NCBI GenBank assembly: GCA_002709045.1 | Contig: PAPJ01000001.1 | Location: forward strand, 1-37,068 | DNA length: 37,068 nt | Direction: 5' to 3' | Source: Planctomycetaceae bacterium | GTDB lineage: Bacteria > Planctomycetota > Planctomycetia > Pirellulales > Pirellulaceae | In this document: piece after piece, positions 6,550-14,145 of the stretch | Position numbering within the stretch: position 1 is the stretch's first letter | How the letters are laid out: every line of letters begins with the position of its first letter | Notes under the pieces: generated by a model | The model's database searches: none | What the model was told of the DNA's origin: nothing | Seen by the model: only the letters and a program-made list of their open reading frames with translations | Program-made: the position numbers and the translations under genes

Positions 6550-7176
6550 ATGCTAGAGACAAAAGAATTAGATTTAGCCTCGTTAAGCAAAGAAGAAAAG
6601 TTAAGCCTTGGTATCGTGCCGATTCATGGAAAAGACTATCACTCGGTTGCTCGTCGCGTTGGCTTGTTCAGAGAGAGGGAGCAATATGATGGCTGGTCTA
6701 TTAAAACAAAAATCGTCGATCAAATGACTGACGAAAATATTATAACCATGAAAGCCATTGTTAAAGATGAACAAGGAAGAACGCGCGCCGTTGGTCATGC
6801 GAAAGAGATTAAAGGCGACAAGGGAATTAATAGCACAAGCCACATCGAGAACTGCGAAACCTCTGCTATTGGTCGAGTGTTAGCGTGTCTAGGTTTAGGC
6901 GGCACAGAGTTTGCTAGTGCAGAAGAAATAGCGGCGGCCTTGATTCAACAGAAAGAACAGGAAGAAGTTGGTGAAACGGAATACCGAAAGGCTGAAAAGG
7001 AGTTTTATAAACTCGTAAAGTACGACGAAAAAACCGGAGAGTTAAAGGGGACGATTATTGAGGTTAAAGAGGCGATAGAAACAATAAGTGCAAAACATCC
7101 CCCGAACGTCGTGAAGAAAATGAGCATGACTTTTGAGCATTTTGAAGATGCTTTGGCAGAAATAGATGCAGTCTGA
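6550..7176 (+). CDS. putative single-strand annealing protein (Erf/Rad52-like context)
   Basis: A 208-residue protein with a core that I associate with a family found beside phage exonucleases: YHSVARRVGLFREREQYDGW, GHAKEIKGDKGINSTSHIEN and CETSAIGRVLACLGLGG. The N-T-S-x-x-E-N-x-E-T-S-A-x-G-R-x-L-A pattern is characteristic. The C-terminal third is a charged helix. The gene overlaps the YqaJ-type exonuclease gene by 11 bases, with SSB next. This exonuclease-annealase-SSB layout is typical of phage homologous recombination, where the annealase pairs strands exposed by the exonuclease. AAGGTG precedes the ATG. Assignment is from context plus pattern. Confidence 0.58.
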   Translation: MLETKELDLASLSKEEKLSLGIVPIHGKDYHSVARRVGLFREREQYDGWSIKTKIVDQMTDENIITMKAIVKDEQGRTRAVGHAKEIKGDKGINSTSHIENCETSAIGRVLACLGLGGTEFASAEEIAAALIQQKEQEEVGETEYRKAEKEFYKLVKYDEKTGELKGTIIEVKEAIETISAKHPPNVVKKMSMTFEHFEDALAEIDAV

Positions 7177-7840
7177 AAAGCGTCTTGAGAATGAGTATCA
7201 ACAAGACCCGCAAACCTCTCCCGAAAGGATTGGTAACTTTACCGCGAGTGTTCTCCATGCAGCCGTCAAGAAAGGAGTTAATAAAAAATACAACAAGATA
7301 GGGCGACAGACGTTATTAGATATAAAAGGCGCAGAGCTTGATACAGGAGTAATTGAGGACGGCGGTAGTTCTCGATGGATGGATGATGGTGTTATTAGTG
7401 AGCCGATTGCGAAACAAGTTTGGCAAGAATTAACAGGCAGAAATATTATTGACGTACCGCCTTACGAGCATAAAACGATTAGTTTTTTCGCAGCAAGTCC
7501 AGATGGAGTGTTAGAAGATGACCCCTCATGTCTTGTTGAAATTAAATCACCGAAAGCAAAAGAACACAGAAGGACAATCCGCACAGGCCAGATCAAAGAG
7601 GAATACATCACGCAGATGTTGGCTCAAATCTCTTGTATGTGGCATCAGGGCGCTCGGAAGTGTTTGTTTATTTCTTATCACAAACGATATACACCGCCGA
7701 TTCATGTCATCGAATTTAAGCCAACAAAGAAAATGATTACAGATTTAGAGGCCGAAGTTATAAAACTTAGCAGAGAATTAGTTAAAGACAATTTACAAGT
7801 GAGGAAAAACCAATGGCATCCAGAGGCGTTAACAAAGTAA
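7166..7840 (+). CDS. YqaJ/lambda-type exonuclease (PD-(D/E)XK)
   Basis: A 224-residue recombination exonuclease, expected to resect double-stranded DNA ends 5' to 3' for the annealing protein encoded just upstream. Catalytic residues fit the YqaJ/Red-alpha pattern: E79 (GVISEP), D113 (AASPDG), E125-x-K127 (CLVEIKSPK) and Q150 ([12 protein letters not shown]). Length matches the family (about 200-230). It overlaps its neighbours by 11 bases upstream and 28 bases downstream, indicating coordinated translation. Confidence 0.88.
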   Translation: MQSEKRLENEYQQDPQTSPERIGNFTASVLHAAVKKGVNKKYNKIGRQTLLDIKGAELDTGVIEDGGSSRWMDDGVISEPIAKQVWQELTGRNIIDVPPYEHKTISFFAASPDGVLEDDPSCLVEIKSPKAKEHRRTIRTGQIKEEYITQMLAQISCMWHQGARKCLFISYHKRYTPPIHVIEFKPTKKMITDLEAEVIKLSRELVKDNLQVRKNQWHPEALTK

Positions 7841-8232
7841 TTTTAGTGGGAAATGTCGGAAACGATCCTGAGTGCCGCGAAGGTGGTAGTGGTGCAATCG
7901 CCAATCTATCGGTCGCCACTAGCGACACATGGAAAGATAAAAATACGGGAGAGCAGCAAGAACGCACTGAATGGCACCGCGTAGTTTTCTTTAACCGACT
8001 CGCGGAAGTTGTTAGAGACTATGTGAAGAAAGGTACAAAAGTTTACTTGGAAGGTCGATTGCAAACACGATCCTATGAGCAAGATGGCGTTCAGAAGTAT
8101 TCGACTGAGATTGTGGCTAATGAGATGCAAATGCTAGACAGTAAGAACGGGGCGGCGCCAGAGGCTTCAAAGCCTAGTTACCCGCAGGGTAAGAAGCCAA
8201 AGATAATTACCCCAATTAAACAAAATGGTTAA
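7813..8232 (+). CDS. ssb: single-stranded DNA-binding protein
   Basis: A 139-residue SSB with a complete OB-fold: [55 protein letters not shown], then [13 protein letters not shown]. The strong GAGGAAA ribosome site lies inside the end of the exonuclease gene. The flexible tail is short (about residues 112-139) and ends [12 protein letters not shown]. It lacks the acidic DDDIPF-type tip that cellular SSBs use to recruit repair proteins, so the phage protein may protect ssDNA without the host interaction network. Confidence 0.93.
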   Translation: MASRGVNKVILVGNVGNDPECREGGSGAIANLSVATSDTWKDKNTGEQQERTEWHRVVFFNRLAEVVRDYVKKGTKVYLEGRLQTRSYEQDGVQKYSTEIVANEMQMLDSKNGAAPEASKPSYPQGKKPKIITPIKQNG

Positions 8233-8241
8233 CGCAGGTGC

Positions 8242-8331
8242 GCCTGGGCATCAGCGGATTCCCACTCCCCCTCGCGGGGCGTTTATAAATAGGTGTGCGA
8301 CGGTTGGTTCCCGTTGTACATCATCCCAGGC
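8242..8331 (+). ncRNA. candidate structured leader RNA upstream of a zinc-ribbon gene
   Basis: The ~106-base gap between ssb and the next gene has long-range pairing: GCCTGGG (8242-8248) is perfectly complementary to CCCAGGC (8325-8331). Inside the ~76-base loop are two smaller hairpins, CCCC-TCG-(C)GGGG near 8267-8279 and ACGG / CCGT near 8299-8313. The 3' arm of the closing stem contains the AGG (8328-8330) that would serve as the ribosome site for the ATG at 8339, so folding could hide it. The gap is more GC-rich than its surroundings. No known RNA family is recognised. Confidence 0.4.
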
Positions 8332-8338
8332 AAATACA

Positions 8339-8536
8339 ATGAACGATGAACAGAAAGGTGACAAAGCTCGAAGAATGGACATTTTAAAGGCACAAGCAGA
8401 GTTAACGCCTTATGTAGTTTTTATACCTGAGAGTTGTCTATGTCCTCATTGCGGCTTTGATTTTGTTGATTATCCGAAAGCCTATGAAGAATGGGTCACG
8501 GGCTGCCCTAGTTGCCACAGGAGTTATTGCGAATGA
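8339..8536 (+). CDS. small zinc-ribbon protein
   Basis: I begin this at ATG 8339 (65 aa, MNDEQKGDKARRMDILKAQA), because the in-frame extension back to 8225 would translate the structured gap. The C-terminal half has two CxxC knuckles (LCPHCGFDF and GCPSCHRSYCE), a rubredoxin/zinc-ribbon fold. Such small phage zinc ribbons may bind nucleic acid or a host protein, and no specific role is known. The stop overlaps the next ATG (ATGA at 8533-8536), so the two genes are translationally coupled. Confidence 0.65.
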   Translation: MNDEQKGDKARRMDILKAQAELTPYVVFIPESCLCPHCGFDFVDYPKAYEEWVTGCPSCHRSYCE

Positions 8537-8895
8537 AAGAAATAGAGTTTTGTAAATCGGTTACTGAAAAACCAAGGAGAGGTTCAATGAGAGGCGCATG
8601 GCCTGAAAATCATCCTTTGCTTGTTGCAATAAAAAACCTGACACCGGACAGCGATGAATGTGTTGAGACCGACTACATGACAAATTCTGACATGAGTGGT
8701 TTGTACCGACGAATAAAAGAAGTATTGCCAAAACAATACAGAATGACTTTTAGAAGTGTTGGCCCTCGTCAAGAACATGGATTGGCGGAACGCAATAAAC
8801 CCAAAAAGCGCATCTTTTGGGTAGAGACAAAAAAAGAATCTAAGGAATTTGAGGAAGGATTTGAGTCAAGAAAAACAAAATTAAAGTTATGTTAA
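8533..8895 (+). CDS. unknown basic protein coupled to the zinc-ribbon gene
   Basis: A start at ATG 8533 gives 120 residues and an ATGA overlap with the zinc-ribbon stop. An upstream start at 8512 would read part of the zinc ribbon out of frame. The protein is basic and has a conserved-looking centre (MRGAWPENHPLLVAIKNLTP, GLYRRIKEVLPKQYRMTFRS). RSVGPRQEHGLAERNKPKKR could contact nucleic acid, and the tail is Lys/Glu-rich. No membrane or catalytic motif is seen. It lies between ssb and the ParB-domain gene in the recombination operon. Function unknown. Confidence 0.6.
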   Translation: MKEIEFCKSVTEKPRRGSMRGAWPENHPLLVAIKNLTPDSDECVETDYMTNSDMSGLYRRIKEVLPKQYRMTFRSVGPRQEHGLAERNKPKKRIFWVETKKESKEFEEGFESRKTKLKLC

Positions 8896-8908
8896 AAGGG
8901 GTCGTTGC

Positions 8909-9658
8909 GTGAAAGTAATAGAAAGCACTGAGTACGACAAGTTTAAAATTTTAAACGGTAATCGAACGATAAGAGAGTCTCATGTTAATAAATTAATTGA
9001 GTCAATGACTGAGCAGTATATCCCAGTACCTATTATAGTTAACGAATTGCATTACATCATCGACGGTCAGCATCGAATGGAGGCCTGTAAAGAATTAGGT
9101 ATTCCGTTTCACTATGTCGAGATAAGAGGCCTTACATTAGCAGACGTTCAAAGACTTAACTCCAATAATAAGAAATGGTCATTAGACGATCATATGATGT
9201 CTTTTATTGATCTTGGCAACACTAACTATGTCGCTTATAAGGCTTTCATTGACACTTATAAGTTCGCCCATGAGCCAAGTTGGTTATTGCTTAAAGGACT
9301 GCATCGAGACGGCACCAGGAAAGAATTTAAAAATGGCAAGTTCACTCTATCCCATAGAGAGATAAAACAAGGCGGCATTTACGCTCAACAGATTAACGAA
9401 ATCCTAGAATATTTTGAGGAAGATGACATCGTACACGCAAAAAAGAAGGCCTCAGTAATCGCATTTGTGAAGGCTTTTTTTAATGATAAATACTCTCAGC
9501 CTTCAATGCTGCGTAAACTAAAGCAAGCCAAGAAAAAGCTAGAGGCAAAGAGAATCACACAAGACTACACGCGACAACTTGAAGAAGTTTATTTTTACAA
9601 AGTCCCGGTGAGCAAGCAATTTAGACTCGACGTAGAAGGCCCGCCAGGATTATTTTAA
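8909..9658 (+). CDS. ParB/sulfiredoxin-like nuclease-domain protein
   Basis: A 249-residue protein starting at GTG 8909, with AAAAGGGG 8 bases before it. Residues about 1-90 form a ParB N-terminal-like domain: NRTIRESHVNKLIESMTEQY, VPIIVNELHYIIDGQHRMEA, CKELGIPFHYVEI. The D-G-x-H-R motif is the family's nucleotide/phosphate-binding site. A helical region follows (SLDDHMMSFIDLGNTNYVAY), ending in a basic segment. In partition ParB this domain binds CTP; in phages such proteins are often single and of unknown role. A partner ParA is not present. It is directly followed by excisionase (TAATG overlap), so DNA binding at the attachment or control sites is possible but unproven. Confidence 0.75.
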   Translation: MKVIESTEYDKFKILNGNRTIRESHVNKLIESMTEQYIPVPIIVNELHYIIDGQHRMEACKELGIPFHYVEIRGLTLADVQRLNSNNKKWSLDDHMMSFIDLGNTNYVAYKAFIDTYKFAHEPSWLLLKGLHRDGTRKEFKNGKFTLSHREIKQGGIYAQQINEILEYFEEDDIVHAKKKASVIAFVKAFFNDKYSQPSMLRKLKQAKKKLEAKRITQDYTRQLEEVYFYKVPVSKQFRLDVEGPPGLF

Positions 9659-9855
9659 TGCAATGGCAAAATAAAACAAAAGTAGCAGAAGATATGGGGA
9701 TCACTGTAAGAACCTTAGAGGGATGGTTACACAAAAAGTTAGACAAGGGTGTACACTGGCAAACAGTGGGACACAAAACTCTAATAAACGTGGGAAAATT
9801 GAACCAATGGCTAAATTCACAGGCGTCAGAACTCAGCGCGGCTCAACAAGAATAA
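9658..9855 (+). CDS. xis: excisionase-like small DNA-binding protein
   Basis: A 65-residue protein with a winged-helix/MerR-like start (NKTKVAEDMGITVRTLEGWL) and the ending typical of phage excisionases (HWQTVGHKTLINVGKLNQWL). Its ATG overlaps the ParB-like stop (TAATG) and its 3' end overlaps the integrase start by 49 bases. Excisionases bind and bend attachment-site DNA and steer the integrase to excision. Size, fold and position next to integrase support this. Confidence 0.75.
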   Translation: MQWQNKTKVAEDMGITVRTLEGWLHKKLDKGVHWQTVGHKTLINVGKLNQWLNSQASELSAAQQE

Positions 9856-11162
9856 CTATAATTTTCGGTACTCGCAAAAAGACTTTTCAATTTAAACGAG
9901 ACGATTCGATAGAAACCCAGAAGGAAGCTAGTCAACTCCGCAAGGAGATTTACAGCGACCTGGCAGACGGCTCCGTTTCTTTTCATAAAATCCAAGAAAC
10001 TTATTTTGGCAAGGTTATCAATAAGGCGCCGCGAGGGAGTGGCACTCTCCATGATGTCCTTGAAAATTGGATCGAATACTGCAAACCGTACCGAAACAAG
10101 CGTAAGGGATATAAGGGAAAGACTTTAAATTTAATTAAACAAACAATCGAAAATAAGTTTATTCCCGAACTAGGCCGTAAGCGGTTAAAAAATATTACCT
10201 ATCAAGACCTTTTCGACTATTACCACTCTCCAGAGTTTGCTCACCTCGACCCAAAAAGTTTCCAGAATTGGAATGGCTACCTAGCAAGGATGTTCAAACA
10301 CGCATTTATCCATATGAATATAAAATGTGCGCCCTTTCCCACGGACAACATGATCTATCCAGAAGCTAGGATAGACCCGGCTTTAAAAGTTATATTCCCT
10401 TATGCGCCGGAAGAAGTTGAAGCATTAATTAAATATATCATCGAGCATTTTTCTATCGACATACAGCTATACTTTGTCCTATTTCGCGGATTAGGTATAA
10501 GGCCTTGCGAATCACTTGCGTTAGAAGAAACAGATATTGAAGGCGACTATATCCATGTTACTAAAGGCATGGTCGAAAATGAGATAGTGCCGCCTAAGAA
10601 TTGGAAGTCCAGAGAGGTCTATGTACAACCTCAAGTGATGGAAGTCTTGCAAAAATATCTAGCTATTAAGAAGAAATACAATCCTGTGTTTAACCGGAAT
10701 GTTACGAAAATAGAAAAGAAGGCTATACCTTTGTTCCAGGCAGGTAAAACCCGCTACTTATTTGAGAACGGACAACGCAAGCATCACGTTAATATGAGGC
10801 GGTTTAATCGAGCTTGGACGGAAGCTCACCACGCAGTAAGGCTAGATAAAGCGACTGCTGAAAAGCTCTATATCACCAACAAAAGAGAACTGTTAGCTCT
10901 CGATGCCGAGGCGTTAGCCAACGATGAGCGCCTTACTCCTTATCTAAAGCAGCAAATCCCACAGAGAGACGCCTATAAACTCAGGCACACTCGCGCTAGT
11001 GAATTAATTAGCAGCGGTGCCGCCGACGAAGGCCCTTTTGAACTCGGACATGACCCCAAGATGTTCTTTGATATTTATGCAAAACAAATACAGGCATATA
11101 AGAAAAAAGAGCATGAATCAGAGCGCAGAAAGAAGCTCACTTCTGTGGTCAAAATATCATAA
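9807..11162 (+). CDS. int: tyrosine integrase
   Basis: I start this at ATG 9807 (451 aa): the protein then begins MAKFTGVRTQRGSTRITIIF, the arm-DNA-binding beta-sheet usual in phage integrases. A core-binding domain (about 75-180) and a catalytic domain follow. Active-site residues by pattern are R232 (GLGIRPCE), K267 (NWKSREV), box II Y390-K-L-R393 (Tyr replacing the usual first His of HxxR), H415 (LGHDP) and the nucleophile Y424 (FFDIYAK), 9 residues after H415 as expected. It catalyses site-specific integration and excision. It ends directly at the first 23-bp repeat and 268 bases before a tRNA-Glu, the presumed attachment site. Confidence 0.93.
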   Translation: MAKFTGVRTQRGSTRITIIFGTRKKTFQFKRDDSIETQKEASQLRKEIYSDLADGSVSFHKIQETYFGKVINKAPRGSGTLHDVLENWIEYCKPYRNKRKGYKGKTLNLIKQTIENKFIPELGRKRLKNITYQDLFDYYHSPEFAHLDPKSFQNWNGYLARMFKHAFIHMNIKCAPFPTDNMIYPEARIDPALKVIFPYAPEEVEALIKYIIEHFSIDIQLYFVLFRGLGIRPCESLALEETDIEGDYIHVTKGMVENEIVPPKNWKSREVYVQPQVMEVLQKYLAIKKKYNPVFNRNVTKIEKKAIPLFQAGKTRYLFENGQRKHHVNMRRFNRAWTEAHHAVRLDKATAEKLYITNKRELLALDAEALANDERLTPYLKQQIPQRDAYKLRHTRASELISSGAADEGPFELGHDPKMFFDIYAKQIQAYKKKEHESERRKKLTSVVKIS

Positions 11163-11183
11163 ACGCGAACGCAAAACGCGAAC
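11161..11183 (+). repeat. 23-bp repeat, copy 1
   Basis: This begins at the integrase stop codon. The unit is two AACGCGAAC 9-mers 13 bp apart, joined by GCAA, with an extra leading A. The identical 23 bp occur at 11357-11379 in the same orientation and at 33953-33975 inverted. Confidence 0.85.
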
Positions 11184-11269
11184 ATTTGCATTTTTGAAAT
11201 TTTAAGTTGTTGATTTAATTAGATATTTGGTCTAAAAGTTGCCGGGATGAAAATCAACGATCGTGTGCT

Positions 11270-11353
11270 CTGTGAGTAGCTGTGAGTAAGTAAAGTATTA
11301 GCAAAACCAATAACTTAGCTAAAAACTTACTCAGAGAAACTCGCAGCAACTCA
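11270..11353 (+). repeat. arm-type-like repeats of the attachment region
   Basis: Two tandem copies CTGTGAGTAG and CTGTGAGTAA (11270-11289) face inverted, slightly divergent copies at 11326-11336 (reading CTCTGAGTAAG on the - strand) and 11338-11346 (CTGCGAGTT), with a further TGAGT half at about 11349-11353. The arrangement, short direct repeats facing inverted ones between int and a tRNA, is what integrase arm-binding sites look like. Binding is inferred. Confidence 0.55.
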
Positions 11354-11356
11354 TAA

Positions 11357-11379
11357 AAACGCGAACGCAAAACGCGAAC
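11357..11379 (+). repeat. 23-bp repeat, copy 2
   Basis: Identical to 11161-11183 over 23 bp. Its 3' half also forms the left arm of the terminator hairpin at 11366-11387. Confidence 0.85.
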
Positions 11380-11395
11380 GCTTTGCGCTATTTTT
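11366..11395 (+). terminator. candidate terminator after int
   Basis: CGCAAA (11366-11371) pairs with TTTGCG (11382-11387) around a 10-base loop, followed by CTATTTTT. This would end the rightward recombination/integration transcript. The stem is short, so efficiency is uncertain. Confidence 0.45.
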
Positions 11396-11411
11396 AACTT
11401 TTATTTATAAT
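11383..11411 (+). promoter_or_regulatory. tRNA-Glu promoter
   Basis: TTGCGC (11383-11388), a 17-bp spacer and a perfect TATAAT (11406-11411) are followed by a GC-rich discriminator (GCGCGGCG) 19 bases before the tRNA. GC-rich discriminators are typical of growth-rate-controlled stable RNA promoters in gammaproteobacteria. The tRNA therefore seems to carry its own promoter rather than depend on the int transcript. Confidence 0.6.
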
Positions 11412-11429
11412 GCGCGGCGATGTTGTAAC

Positions 11430-11505
11430 GTCCCGTTCGTCTAGAGGCCTAGGACACTGGGTTTTCATCCCAGCAACAGGGGTTCGAAACCCCTACGGGA
11501 CGCCA
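11430..11505 (+). tRNA. tRNA-Glu (anticodon UUC), likely attachment-site tRNA
   Basis: A full cloverleaf can be drawn. The acceptor GTCCCGT (11430-11436) pairs with ACGGGAC (11495-11501), and the discriminator G is at 11502. CCA is encoded at 11503-11505. The anticodon stem CTGGG/CCCAG encloses the loop TTTTCAT, so the anticodon is TTC, read as Glu. The T-loop GGTTCGAAACC is canonical. The D-arm CGTCTAGAGGCCTAGG is very like E. coli tRNA-Glu. It is a complete gene, not just a 3' fragment, placed between integrase and the 3' end of the late operon. Either the phage carries a functional tRNA within attP, restoring the host gene on integration, or it is a cargo tRNA. Confidence 0.95.
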
Positions 11506-11508
11506 ATA

Positions 11509-14145
11509 TCATTGTTGTTCTTCTTCGCCTCTCAGTAAGTTTAGTGTCGCGGCGCCAGTAACACCAGGGCGTACTCTTGGTTTTATTGTTTCTTTTGCTG
11601 TAGCAATGACACCTTTTTTATAAGCCTCCACTACTTTCTCGGCTCCCGTTATGTCAGCAGTGTCAAACAACGCATTAAACAAATCTTTATCTGCTACAGC
11701 GTCAGCAATTATTTTTGCAGGAGGGTTTTCGATCCCGGCCTCAAACATATCTTTTAAGGTTGCCGAAACAATAGCCGCTGTCTGTAAGGAGCCACCAGGA
11801 GACATCGTGCTTGCCCCTCCAACCCTCGCACCAATAACTCTTGCACCAGTAGCTAAAATTTGACTTGCTAGATTATCTACACCTACGCCCTCTGGTAATT
11901 TCTGTGCGCCTTGAGCTAGAGTGACACGCCTCGCGGTTGCTCTTATCCTACCCCAACGTGCTTGTTCTGCCGGGGTAAATAACATTGATAAAGTTGTTCT
12001 TACTCCTTTTTGTTTAAACATTTCGTCAAGCGTACCGCCGTCAACAAATCTTTGACCTAAGACGCCTAAAGAGCCGGATCGCTTGCCTGTTTGAGCCACA
12101 CCTAAAACGTGTTCAGCCCAAGCCTGTTTAAGCCCCTCTTTCGCTCTGCCTGTTTGATCTCTCCTTGTTAGCCTTATTAACCTTGCCATTTCTGCACCTG
12201 GCTCTGCTGATCGCAAAACATCCCTGATTGCCTCTGGCGCGGGTTTACTGGCAAAGACAGTAGCGGCATTGATATAAGGTTCAAAAATCCTTTGCTCACG
12301 GGCTTCCCTTACAGGCCCTAGATTTTTTGTTTCAATCGCTCTTTGTATCTCTTGCTTAAAATCTGGCATATCATCGAGCAATCGCTTATTGCTTTTCATA
12401 AATCTTTCTGCTGCGGCCAAATCAAAACCATCATCAGAAAAATAGTTGTATCTAAAATAATCTTTTACAGCGTCACGCATAGCAACATCGTCTTTTACCG
12501 CTGTCATCAAATTATTAAAATTTTCTCTGTTATTTTTTGCGCCAGAAAACAAAAAGTCTAATACTTGTGTTTCTTCTACTTTTCTCTGACCTTTTGTAGT
12601 CCTCTCAAAAACTGCTTCAATGCTTGGCTTACTCCAAGTCTCATGGAAGGCCTTTGAATAATTTACTGCGTCAACAATGGCGGCACCTGCGCCGTCAGAA
12701 ATTTCATCGACTGAAAGTAAAAGATCGTCATTAATGGCTTCGGCTAACTCGTCAGCGATTCTTGCTCTGTTTAGATTTTGTTCACCAAAGGGGGAACGGT
12801 CTAGCCTCGCGCTGCGTCTTAACTCACTAATCAAATCTCTAGCTTCTTGAATCGTTGCTGTTTTTCCTAGTCGCGTTGTCCCTTTCTTTTTCCCATATTT
12901 AAACTTAGCTAACCAACCCGCCGCGAAAGGCATATCTGCTTTTTTTACCTTAGTCAGTTGATTTTCAAGTTGCTCATACGCTTTAGTGAAGTTATTTGTT
13001 GGAACCTTTACATCGTCAGGTATATCTTGCCAAAGTTGTTTTTCAGTATCCCTAGCCGCTTTTCTATATGATTCAAGTTTTGACGCAGCGATGACGTTCG
13101 CTTGCTTTTCACTTTGGACGTTACGAAACCCACTTAGCGTTTCTTCAATGTCTGCTGCTGCCTGACTTACTCTAGTTTCCATTAATTCTTGATAATATCT
13201 GGCCCTGCCGTCGAGAAAAACACGCAAACCTTCGGCATCTCCAAATTGTGCAGCTTGAACTACATCATCGTTTAACTGACGCAGAACGTCGGCTCTTTGT
13301 TGCAAAAGGTAGCCATCTTTCGCGGAATCCATGACGGCTTTCTCAATGTTTAAAAGCATTGGTTCGGCTGTCCTCATTGCAAAAGGCATTATTTCTTCTG
13401 ATCTTTCTAGTATTGGCTCATCCAAGTTTGCCGCAATACGAGCCGTAGCTTCTTCCTCAGTCAGTCCGGCCCTTTGAAACCTTGATCGTGCGGCGCCATA
13501 CCTGGCTGTTGGAAGTGATGCTTGTCTAGCGCGGTCAAACCTCTCTTTAATTAAGTTACCAACCTTCATAACAGGACTGAAATTTAACGCAGCCTTACCC
13601 GCTTTCTTCGCGCCTCTTTTAGCTGTCTGACCTACGGCGCGACCTGTAGCAGAAACTAGCGCCCCACCTGTTTTAAGAGCTGCATCTGTACCCATACCTC
13701 CGGCAAATTCAGCGACAAAAGTGGCGACCGGGGAATTAGGAAACTGCTGCTCTGCATAAAATCCCGCCGTACCCGCACCCGCCCCGACAAGTCCCTCGGC
13801 AGTAAGCGTCCTTGTTGGTGCTGCTTTAAATGACTGTCCCATTTTATAAACAACATCCCGACCTTTTTGTAATAATGTTAGAGCTTCTTTCGTAGGAGCT
13901 TTTAGCTTTGAAGCAGGGAGTAAAAACGCCGCAGCGGTCGTGAATGATTCACCGCCCATGTGTCCGGCTCTTTCAGCTAAACTAGCATCAGGCCCAGGCC
14001 TTTCTCCGTATATCGGCACAGCGCCTTCTAAGAACGACATACCAAACTGTGCCAACGCCGGAGGCTGATCTGTGTTATTTCTCTGAGGCGACGGCTCTGT
14101 TTCCAAAGAATTCGCCCAGTTTAATATTTCATTTGCATCGGCCAT
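11509..14145 (-). CDS. large internal/ejection protein, candidate gp16-like
   Basis: An 878-residue, Ala/Glu/Arg-rich, mostly helical protein, the last gene of the late operon, ending 3 bases from the tRNA CCA. The early part has Gly/Ala-rich hydrophobic stretches (about 105-175: VGAGAGTAGFYAEQ, FVAEFAGGMG) that could insert in a membrane. Long charged helices follow. No enzyme motif was found. In P22-like phages the genes after the connector encode three proteins (gp7, gp20, gp16) carried in the head and injected with DNA. Position, size and composition of this protein and the two before it match. Sequence homology is not recognised, so the call is by analogy. Confidence 0.55.
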   Translation of the reverse strand: MADANEILNWANSLETEPSPQRNNTDQPPALAQFGMSFLEGAVPIYGERPGPDASLAERAGHMGGESFTTAAAFLLPASKLKAPTKEALTLLQKGRDVVYKMGQSFKAAPTRTLTAEGLVGAGAGTAGFYAEQQFPNSPVATFVAEFAGGMGTDAALKTGGALVSATGRAVGQTAKRGAKKAGKAALNFSPVMKVGNLIKERFDRARQASLPTARYGAARSRFQRAGLTEEEATARIAANLDEPILERSEEIMPFAMRTAEPMLLNIEKAVMDSAKDGYLLQQRADVLRQLNDDVVQAAQFGDAEGLRVFLDGRARYYQELMETRVSQAAADIEETLSGFRNVQSEKQANVIAASKLESYRKAARDTEKQLWQDIPDDVKVPTNNFTKAYEQLENQLTKVKKADMPFAAGWLAKFKYGKKKGTTRLGKTATIQEARDLISELRRSARLDRSPFGEQNLNRARIADELAEAINDDLLLSVDEISDGAGAAIVDAVNYSKAFHETWSKPSIEAVFERTTKGQRKVEETQVLDFLFSGAKNNRENFNNLMTAVKDDVAMRDAVKDYFRYNYFSDDGFDLAAAERFMKSNKRLLDDMPDFKQEIQRAIETKNLGPVREAREQRIFEPYINAATVFASKPAPEAIRDVLRSAEPGAEMARLIRLTRRDQTGRAKEGLKQAWAEHVLGVAQTGKRSGSLGVLGQRFVDGGTLDEMFKQKGVRTTLSMLFTPAEQARWGRIRATARRVTLAQGAQKLPEGVGVDNLASQILATGARVIGARVGGASTMSPGGSLQTAAIVSATLKDMFEAGIENPPAKIIADAVADKDLFNALFDTADITGAEKVVEAYKKGVIATAKETIKPRVRPGVTGAATLNLLRGEEEQQ

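Noticed and set aside
8225..8338. N-terminal extension of the zinc-ribbon protein through the ssb-zinc gap
   Set aside because: The extension has no ribosome site, is Pro/Arg/Ser-rich and coincides with the structured RNA; ATG 8339 is better placed.
11460..11467. Reading the tRNA anticodon as CAT (Met)
   Set aside because: With the 5-bp stem CTGGG/CCCAG the loop is TTTTCAT, which puts TTC at positions 34-36, and the body matches tRNA-Glu.
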